From an uncultured Verrucomicrobiales bacterium (lineage in GTDB: Bacteria; Verrucomicrobiota; Verrucomicrobiia; Verrucomicrobiales; Akkermansiaceae), in assembly GCA_937916135.1 (NCBI GenBank), contig CALFTQ010000041.1, forward strand, positions 1-12,007: a stretch of 12,007 nucleotides of DNA. The letters are read 5' to 3'. The stretch's first letter is position 1; the number at the start of each line of letters is the position of its first letter. Below are positions 6,247-12,007 of the stretch, piece by piece. The notes below the pieces were generated by a model, which made no database searches, had not been told where the DNA came from, and saw nothing but the letters and a program-made list of their open reading frames with translations. A program made the translations under genes and the position numbers.

Positions 6247-7230
6247 TTACTCGCCCAGTACCTCGGCGCGCTCCTCGAGCAGCTCCTTGCAGGAGGCGTC
6301 GATCTTGGCGCGGGAGAATTCGTCGATGGGCAGACCCTCAACGATGCTGTAGGTGCCGTCCGCATTGGTGCGGGTGGGCTGGGAGCAGATGATGCCGGCG
6401 GGCAGGCCGTACTTGGTGCCGTCGGTAAAGGAAGCCACGGAGAACCAGTCGCCTTCGGCGGTGGGGGTGGTCAGGTTCTTCACGGTCATCAGGGCAGCGT
6501 TGGCTGCGGAGGCGGCGGAAGAAAGGCCGCGGGCCTGGATGATGGCGGCGCCGCGCTGCTGCACGGTCTTGATGAAGTCGGTCTTGAGCCATTCGATGTC
6601 GGAGATGACCTCGGTCACGGGCTTGCCACCAATCTTGGCGTTGGTGAAGTCCGGGTACTGGGTGGCGGAGTGGTTGCCCCAGATGGTCATGTTGGTCACC
6701 TCGGTCACGTGCACACCGGCCTTGGCGGCAAGCTGGCTCTTGGCGCGGTACTCATCGAGCTGGGTCATGGCGAAGAAGTTTTCCTTGGGCATGCCCGTAG
6801 CGTTGTGAAGGGCGATGAGGCAGTTGGTGTTGCAGGGGTTGCCCACCACGAACACGCGGCAGCCGGGGGCGGCGTTCTCGGCAATGGCCTTGCCCTGGCC
6901 CACGAACACCTTGCCGTTGATGGAGAGCAGGTCCTTGCGCTCCATACCGGCCTTGCGCGGCACGGAACCCACCAGCATGCACCAGTCGGCATCCTTGAAA
7001 GCCACAGCGGGGTCATCGGTAGCCACGATTTCCTTCACCAGCGGGAAGGCGCAGTCCTCGAGCTCCATCACCACACCCTGAAGCTTCTCCAGACAGGGGG
7101 TGATTTCGAGGAGCTTCAGAATCACGGGCTGATCAGCACCCAGCATCTCACCGGCTGCAATGCGGAACAGAAGGGAATAGGAAATGTTGCCGGCGGCGCC
7201 GGTCACGGTCACAGTTACGGGTTTCTTCAT
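6247..7230 (-). CDS. mdh: Malate dehydrogenase (type 2)
   Basis: A 327-residue NAD-dependent malate dehydrogenase, interconverting malate and oxaloacetate in the cytoplasm (TCA cycle or reductive branch). The Rossmann loop is TGAAGNISYSLLFRIAAGEM (10-29), with the acidic NAD ribose ligand in LLEITP (E42). Substrate arginines are R92 and R98 (SVPRKAGMERKDLL) and R162. N131 (VGNPCNTN) binds cofactor or substrate, and D159 with H187 (IWGNHS) form the proton relay. Arginine at 92 in the specificity loop favours oxaloacetate over pyruvate, so malate rather than lactate dehydrogenase. Length and residue numbering match the family's type-2 group. The gene has its own promoter and terminator and appears monocistronic. 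It is transcribed divergently from the autotransporter gene. Confidence 0.97.
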   Translation of the reverse strand: MKKPVTVTVTGAAGNISYSLLFRIAAGEMLGADQPVILKLLEITPCLEKLQGVVMELEDCAFPLVKEIVATDDPAVAFKDADWCMLVGSVPRKAGMERKDLLSINGKVFVGQGKAIAENAAPGCRVFVVGNPCNTNCLIALHNATGMPKENFFAMTQLDEYRAKSQLAAKAGVHVTEVTNMTIWGNHSATQYPDFTNAKIGGKPVTEVISDIEWLKTDFIKTVQQRGAAIIQARGLSSAASAANAALMTVKNLTTPTAEGDWFSVASFTDGTKYGLPAGIICSQPTRTNADGTYSIVEGLPIDEFSRAKIDASCKELLEERAEVLGE

Positions 7231-7240
7231 AACGCGGAGT

Positions 7241-7268
7241 ATTTTAAGCGATACACAGGCAGAGTCAA
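7241..7268 (-). promoter_or_regulatory. Promoter of mdh
   Basis: On the minus strand, TTGACT (7268-7263, 5 of 6) is followed after 16 bases by TAAAAT (7246-7241, 5 of 6). The predicted start near 7234 lies only about 4 bases before the mdh ATG, so the mRNA would be nearly leaderless. No Shine-Dalgarno motif is present. Confidence 0.6.
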
Positions 7269-7354
7269 TCCTAAAGTGCGCAGTCAGGGGTATCTTCGTT
7301 CATTTTGGTGAGAAAACGTGCCGCAAGGATTAAATTTCCGGGGCGATGCGAATT

Positions 7355-7383
7355 TTGCTTGATGTGAGGAGCCCAAATATGAT
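7355..7383 (+). promoter_or_regulatory. Probable promoter of the S6 autotransporter gene
   Basis: TTGCTT (7355-7360, 3 of 6) is separated by 17 bases from TATGAT (7378-7383, 5 of 6). The start would fall near 7390, leaving a leader of about 22 bases that is A/T-rich (GATAAAAAGCT just before the ATG) and lacks a Shine-Dalgarno motif. The weak -35 suggests that an activator may be needed. Confidence 0.4.
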
Positions 7384-7411
7384 AGCATGGTGATATTGTA
7401 GATAAAAAGCT

Positions 7412-10400
7412 ATGAAACTGCATCTCCCCTGTGCTCTCCGCAAGATCCTTCTGTTTGCCTGCGCTGCCACCGTTTTCCCGGTCTGGGGCGGCGGCATGCA
7501 TGAAGATATGTCCAAGCGAACCTATTCAGATTATGGGCAGAACAAAGGGCGTTTCCGAGTGTCCGGCATCAGTTCGATGCTGCAGGCGATTCGCGATAGA
7601 GACGGGGGAATTGCCATTCAGAAGACGAATGGCGATGTGACCTGGGTGATTCCGGAGTCGCAGGGGATGATAGATTTCTCCAACTCGGTGGATTTTGGCC
7701 CGGTAGGGGCGATGTGCCATGGTGCAGGTGCGGCATTCGGTGCAAATTACATTGTTACCGTGGCGCACAATCCCGGGTTTAATGCCAGTTTTGGTGTTAC
7801 TCAGTTAGGCAACGAGCACAGTATCAAATACAGCACGGTCAATATTCAGGAAAAAGACCTGGGAAACAAGGCTGACTGGGGCTTATACCGCCAGAATAAG
7901 ATTTTTACGGATGTCGTAGGGGCTCATAATTATAGTGGGGTGGCCTCTGAGCAGCAGGATCTGGACGGCAACGGCATTCCCGACATCAAGGAACAGCTGG
8001 AAGGCCAGAAAATGTACCGCGCCTTTGCCGGTAATGTGGTTGTGTGGACTGAGCAAAACGGCCTGGTGGATGCGGGTTCACCCTACACGGCGATTCTCGG
8101 TGGTATTGACTTTATCCGGGCCATTGCCATCACGGATGAAGGATTAATCTTTGCGGACTGGAATCTGAAGCCGGAAGATTCCTGGGTGAGCGAGAAATCA
8201 CCCTTGCCGACCAATTCGCAGGGTGGTGACTCCGGTTCTCCCATCTACGTCTATAACCAGGAGGCCGGGAGATACGAATACCTCTTCTCCCTGAGAGCCG
8301 GTAACTTCACGACATACAGTGTGGGTCACGGTGCAGTGGATTATGCCAACGAGATTCAGGCATTGCACAATGTTGAGGTGGATATGAGCACAAGCGGCAC
8401 GGCATACCTGAATGCTGTAGCCGGGGGGACTGGCTCCATCGAGCTGGGTGAGGAAACCATCAGCCACTTGGCGGTGAACTCCGGCAGCCATACCTGGAAG
8501 GATCTTTCCGCTGTCAAAAATAACGATAACTGGTATGCCTACGGCAATGGCTACATGAACGGTATTGATGGCCTGGGAAGTACCAATAACCTGGTTTTCA
8601 AGGGCGGAGCAAGCTCTGCCCCGTATGAGATTATCCTTCGGGAAACGGTTGATACCGGTGTGGGCTATCTGGAGTTCAGCCAGGGTAGTTTCACCATCAG
8701 GAACGCAGAGCGTGGCGACTATATGCTCAATTCTGCCGGCTTCGTCATCAATGAAGATGCGGAGGTTCACGTGCAGCTGACCAACCCGGCAGGTTACATG
8801 CGCGAATGGCGCAAGAACGGTGCGGGCGATTTGTACATTGAGGGCGAGGGCGACAACAACATCCTGCTGGCAGTCGGCGGCAGCGGCACTACCTACCTGG
8901 ATCGGCAGAACGGGCATGCCGCCTACAATGTGCTGGCCAGCAGCGGTGCTACGGTGGTCATCTCTGACACCAACCAGATTGAGCGAGCCTTCACCTTCGG
9001 GCTCAACGGCGGCACGCTGGACATGAACGGCAACTCCATGGATTGGTACACCACCAATTCCAATATAGATGCCGATGGTTTCAGCATCAACGCCCTGACG
9101 GATGATGCCCTCATCATCAACAGCAGCGGCAGCACCACCATGACCTACAAACAGGCCGGCAACAGCGTCTGGAAAGGCTCTCTGAAGGATTCCGCTGACG
9201 GCTCCCTGAGCGTCATTGCTGACATGGGGGCAGGCTCTGTATGGAGCATGAACAGCATCTGCACCGACCTCAGCAACAATGCGGCCAGCTCCTTCACCGT
9301 CAAGAGCGGCACCGCTGTACTGGCCGGCACTAACACCGAACACGGTACCGGCTCTGTGCCGTACAGTGATGCCATCTTCTTCTCTGAGGATGACTGGCAC
9401 TACGCCGATGCCAAGATGAACGTCACGGTGCAAAACGGTGCCACGTTCCAACTGGGCACCCACGCCCGCGTCAAGGGAGATATCACGGTTAATGAAGGCG
9501 GCACCTACGTGATGAATGAGGGTGTTCACCACCAAATGGAATACATTGAAGGCGGTATCATCAAGGAAAACACTCAGCAATGGGCAGAATACTACGGTCA
9601 CCAGGGTAACACCAAGCTGGCAGGGGGTGCGCTCAAGGTCGAGTTTGCCGACAAAACGACAGCGACTCACACCTATGGCGGCAACATCACCGGAGAGGGC
9701 ACCGTCACCGTTGATGCAGCAAACAGCATCCTCTTCCTGACTGGCAACAACACCTTCACCGGCTCCCGCAGCGTCATTGGCGGCACGCTGATGGTGGAAG
9801 ATGCCGCGGCTGCCGGCGGCCAGAAATGGCTCGTAGGTGAAAAGGCCGCACTGGCTGCCCACAATGCCGATGGGAATACGGCGCTGAGTTATATTGCCGA
9901 CAACTCCAACGGCGTGCTGGCTCTCACGCAGGATCAGCTCACCCGGATTGACACCTCCGGGCACAAGAACCTCATCATCGGTGCGCTTGCAGGGCAAACC
10001 ATCCAATACGGAGCAAGAGGCACCACGGATCAGTTGGAAGCGGTCGACAACGCCTGGCGGCTGGGCGGCGGCGGCGGCAATCTGGTGGTGAACTATCACC
10101 TCACCGGTAATAACACGCTCATTCTCGGTAACAACCATACCAAAGGTACGGTCATCCTCACCAATACGCTCAACGACTTCACCGGGGGTATTGACTTTGC
10201 AGGTGGCGGCGTGACACTGGAGTATACGAGTGAGGATGTCATCAAAAACGTCACTCTGAATCTGAGTTATGGTAACCGAATGGCCATGGGCAACCTGCTT
10301 TCCAATGTCAAAACGGAATCTGAAGGTATCCTGCTGCAAAATCAGACGGCTCAGGACACCGACCTCAGCAACCATCACAATCTCGCACTCGGTGCAAAAA

Positions 10401-12007
10401 GCAACCTGAATTATTCCGGAAACATAAACGTTTCAGACAATCAGGCCTACAGACTTACCGCGGCAGATGGGACATTTACTATCAACTCCGAAATCGGCGG
10501 AAAGCACGACCTTATTGTAGATGCTCAGGGCTACACGGGAGGAACTGTCCATCTCACCAATCTCAACAAGCTCTCCGGAAATATCACCGTTATGGGCAAT
10601 GATGGGGGGCACAACTTAATCACCGGTGGTGCCGTCTCTCTCAAAGTTACTCAGGACAACGCTCTGGACTCAGTTTCCTGCATTACCCTGAAAAACGGCG
10701 GCACGTTAAACATCGCTTCAACTACCCAGAAATTAAATAAACTGGTGTTGGAAGAAGGCGGCTCCCTCATCGGCAACTACAGAGAAAACAATTCAGATCC
10801 CATCGCCAGCGAGTTATACATGACCATCGATTCCATGGCAGATCTCAAGGGGCAGATTAAAGTGGAAGTCATCCACAAATACGGGGATAATGTGTTAGAA
10901 TTGAACAACGGTACCACCCATACCAGCAACCTGCAGTACCGAGATCTGTATGTAGAAGAAGGGGACGTGAAACTGACACAGCAGTACTCCAACGTTGGCT
11001 ACCTCCACATCAGGGGCAACAGGCTTGACATGAACGGCAAAAACCTCACGCTGGGGACTGTTTACGCCGAAGATGGCGCTTATATTGATGCCTCTGTATC
11101 CGGCTCCGGTTTCGGAGGCACTAGTGCGCTTCGAGCCACATCCGGCACGGTTACGCTGGACAATGGAGGAAACAACGTAACGCTTGCCGGCGTTGTAAGT
11201 GCTACCAACGGAGCCACGATGAAACTCACCGGCTCCGGCAAGTGGAATCTGACGGGATCTGCCTACAACTCTTCCAGCGGAACGCTGCGTATCGAGAATG
11301 CTACTCAACTGGATTTCACCTACGGCAACAAGGGGACTTATACCTATTATGATGCCTTTGACATCATGAGCGGCATACTTGATTTAGATACAGACATTCA
11401 GACGCTTCAGGCTGCGTCTGACAAGGTCTCCCAACACATGACATTTGAAACAATCAAGCTCAATGGTCAGAATCTGACATTAAAGGAAAAGAGCAAGAGT
11501 GCCACCTGGATTATCAGCAATCTGGACTCCGGAACCATATCCGGATCTACGCTCACATGGGAAGCAAGCCAATCCAATCAAGCGCAATATGCCGACCGAG
11601 AAAGTTCCAACGTCACACAATACCCAACGGTTACCAACGCTTCACGCCTGATTCTGAATGGCGACAACGAGTTTAACGGCAGCGTGGTTGCCAAGCGTAC
11701 AGCCAACGGCAGCGGTTTCAGTACTTTTGTGGAACTGGCACATGACAACGCGCTCAAGAATGCCACTCTGGACATGCAGAGCATCTCCGGCTCCACCATA
11801 GCACTGGCAATCAATACGATCAATGCTAAAATCAAGGGGCTGACAGGTGATGAAAATGCCTATGCATACAGCGGAGCCTCCTCTGACATCAAACTCGATA
11901 GTGCTCGTGAGGGTGACGGCAAAAACACACTGACCATCACCGGCAGCGAGCGCTACAACTACAAGGGTGCCGTCAACGGGCTGAACATCGCCATGGACGG
12001 CACAGGC
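7412..12007 (+). CDS. Peptidase S6-type autotransporter, partial (C-terminus beyond window)
   Basis: An open frame of 1532 codons with no stop before the window end. Residues 1-28 look like a signal peptide (basic LRK, then ILLFACAATVFPVWG); the cleavage site is unclear. Residues 38-300 match the IgA1-protease (S6) domain: YSDYGQNKGRF (38-48), MIDFS (86-90), YIVTVAHN with catalytic H119, ADWGLYR with D155, and GGDSGSPIY with S274. The complete triad suggests an active serine protease. Between Asp and Ser lies an EF-hand-like loop, DLDGNGIPD (183-191). After the protease come the S6 passenger signatures GAGDLYIEGEGDN, YLDRQNGHAAYNVL and FGLNGGTLDMNGN (529-540). A long Asn/Thr/Ser/Gly-rich beta-helical passenger follows, with a transport-type repeat (LTGNNTFTGS, 776-785) and degenerate units near 912, 1046 and 1413. 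The beta-barrel is not in the window, so already without it the protein is longer than typical SPATEs. It probably acts at the cell surface or is released; the substrate is unknown (mucin or host proteins are guesses). Confidence 0.92.
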   Translation, partial: MKLHLPCALRKILLFACAATVFPVWGGGMHEDMSKRTYSDYGQNKGRFRVSGISSMLQAIRDRDGGIAIQKTNGDVTWVIPESQGMIDFSNSVDFGPVGAMCHGAGAAFGANYIVTVAHNPGFNASFGVTQLGNEHSIKYSTVNIQEKDLGNKADWGLYRQNKIFTDVVGAHNYSGVASEQQDLDGNGIPDIKEQLEGQKMYRAFAGNVVVWTEQNGLVDAGSPYTAILGGIDFIRAIAITDEGLIFADWNLKPEDSWVSEKSPLPTNSQGGDSGSPIYVYNQEAGRYEYLFSLRAGNFTTYSVGHGAVDYANEIQALHNVEVDMSTSGTAYLNAVAGGTGSIELGEETISHLAVNSGSHTWKDLSAVKNNDNWYAYGNGYMNGIDGLGSTNNLVFKGGASSAPYEIILRETVDTGVGYLEFSQGSFTIRNAERGDYMLNSAGFVINEDAEVHVQLTNPAGYMREWRKNGAGDLYIEGEGDNNILLAVGGSGTTYLDRQNGHAAYNVLASSGATVVISDTNQIERAFTFGLNGGTLDMNGNSMDWYTTNSNIDADGFSINALTDDALIINSSGSTTMTYKQAGNSVWKGSLKDSADGSLSVIADMGAGSVWSMNSICTDLSNNAASSFTVKSGTAVLAGTNTEHGTGSVPYSDAIFFSEDDWHYADAKMNVTVQNGATFQLGTHARVKGDITVNEGGTYVMNEGVHHQMEYIEGGIIKENTQQWAEYYGHQGNTKLAGGALKVEFADKTTATHTYGGNITGEGTVTVDAANSILFLTGNNTFTGSRSVIGGTLMVEDAAAAGGQKWLVGEKAALAAHNADGNTALSYIADNSNGVLALTQDQLTRIDTSGHKNLIIGALAGQTIQYGARGTTDQLEAVDNAWRLGGGGGNLVVNYHLTGNNTLILGNNHTKGTVILTNTLNDFTGGIDFAGGGVTLEYTSEDVIKNVTLNLSYGNRMAMGNLLSNVKTESEGILLQNQTAQDTDLSNHHNLALGAKSNLNYSGNINVSDNQAYRLTAADGTFTINSEIGGKHDLIVDAQGYTGGTVHLTNLNKLSGNITVMGNDGGHNLITGGAVSLKVTQDNALDSVSCITLKNGGTLNIASTTQKLNKLVLEEGGSLIGNYRENNSDPIASELYMTIDSMADLKGQIKVEVIHKYGDNVLELNNGTTHTSNLQYRDLYVEEGDVKLTQQYSNVGYLHIRGNRLDMNGKNLTLGTVYAEDGAYIDASVSGSGFGGTSALRATSGTVTLDNGGNNVTLAGVVSATNGATMKLTGSGKWNLTGSAYNSSSGTLRIENATQLDFTYGNKGTYTYYDAFDIMSGILDLDTDIQTLQAASDKVSQHMTFETIKLNGQNLTLKEKSKSATWIISNLDSGTISGSTLTWEASQSNQAQYADRESSNVTQYPTVTNASRLILNGDNEFNGSVVAKRTANGSGFSTFVELAHDNALKNATLDMQSISGSTIALAINTINAKIKGLTGDENAYAYSGASSDIKLDSAREGDGKNTLTITGSERYNYKGAVNGLNIAMDGTG

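Noticed and set aside
5455..7311. 618-codon plus-strand open frame across leuC, the mdh terminator and mdh
   Set aside because: It crosses a strong terminator and two real genes on the other strand, and has no family resemblance.
8198..10378. 726-codon minus-strand open frame inside the autotransporter gene
   Set aside because: The plus strand carries a full S6 protease and passenger; the antisense product is low-complexity Val/Gly/Ala-rich and has no start context. Its length follows from codon bias.

Overview
The window looks like chromosomal DNA of a moderately GC-rich Gram-negative gut-type bacterium. The best guess is a Verrucomicrobiota member close to Akkermansia. This is inferred from the gene styles (leuCD operon, type-2 malate dehydrogenase, very large autotransporter), from start regions without a Shine-Dalgarno motif, and from a hypothetical protein that resembles a PVC-type conserved family from memory. 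No database search supports it. An autotransporter requires an outer membrane.

Layout. (1) Positions 1-175 hold a clear intrinsic terminator for a gene left of the window, a perfect TATAAT, a 43-base nested inverted repeat and a second promoter that ends at the next start codon. (2) 176-1962, plus strand: an AAA ATPase with a DUF4143-type C-terminus, overlapping by 4 bases (ATGA) a small helical protein of unknown function. (3) 6035-2071, minus strand: a tight gene series leuC, leuD, a 370-residue unknown protein, and a DeoR-type regulator whose sensor domain is worn down. Gaps are 16-24 bases and a good promoter lies just before leuC. (4) 7230-6247, minus strand: mdh (malate dehydrogenase), with its own promoter and a strong terminator. 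(5) 7412 to the window end, plus strand: the first 1532 residues of a peptidase S6 (IgA1-protease/SPATE type) autotransporter. It has an intact His-Asp-Ser triad and a long beta-helical passenger; the beta-barrel lies beyond the window.

How the genes work together. LeuC and LeuD form isopropylmalate isomerase (leucine synthesis). The two downstream genes are probably co-transcribed with them and may tie the operon to a regulatory signal. Mdh is a separate central-metabolism transcription unit, divergent from the autotransporter across a 181-base promoter region. The ATPase pair is a self-contained two-gene unit with its own palindromic control region and is the best candidate for an undescribed small system. 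The other notable item is the S6 autotransporter outside its usual proteobacterial hosts, with an EF-hand-like loop inside the protease domain. There is no RNA gene, CRISPR array, insertion sequence or gene-free stretch longer than 300 bases.
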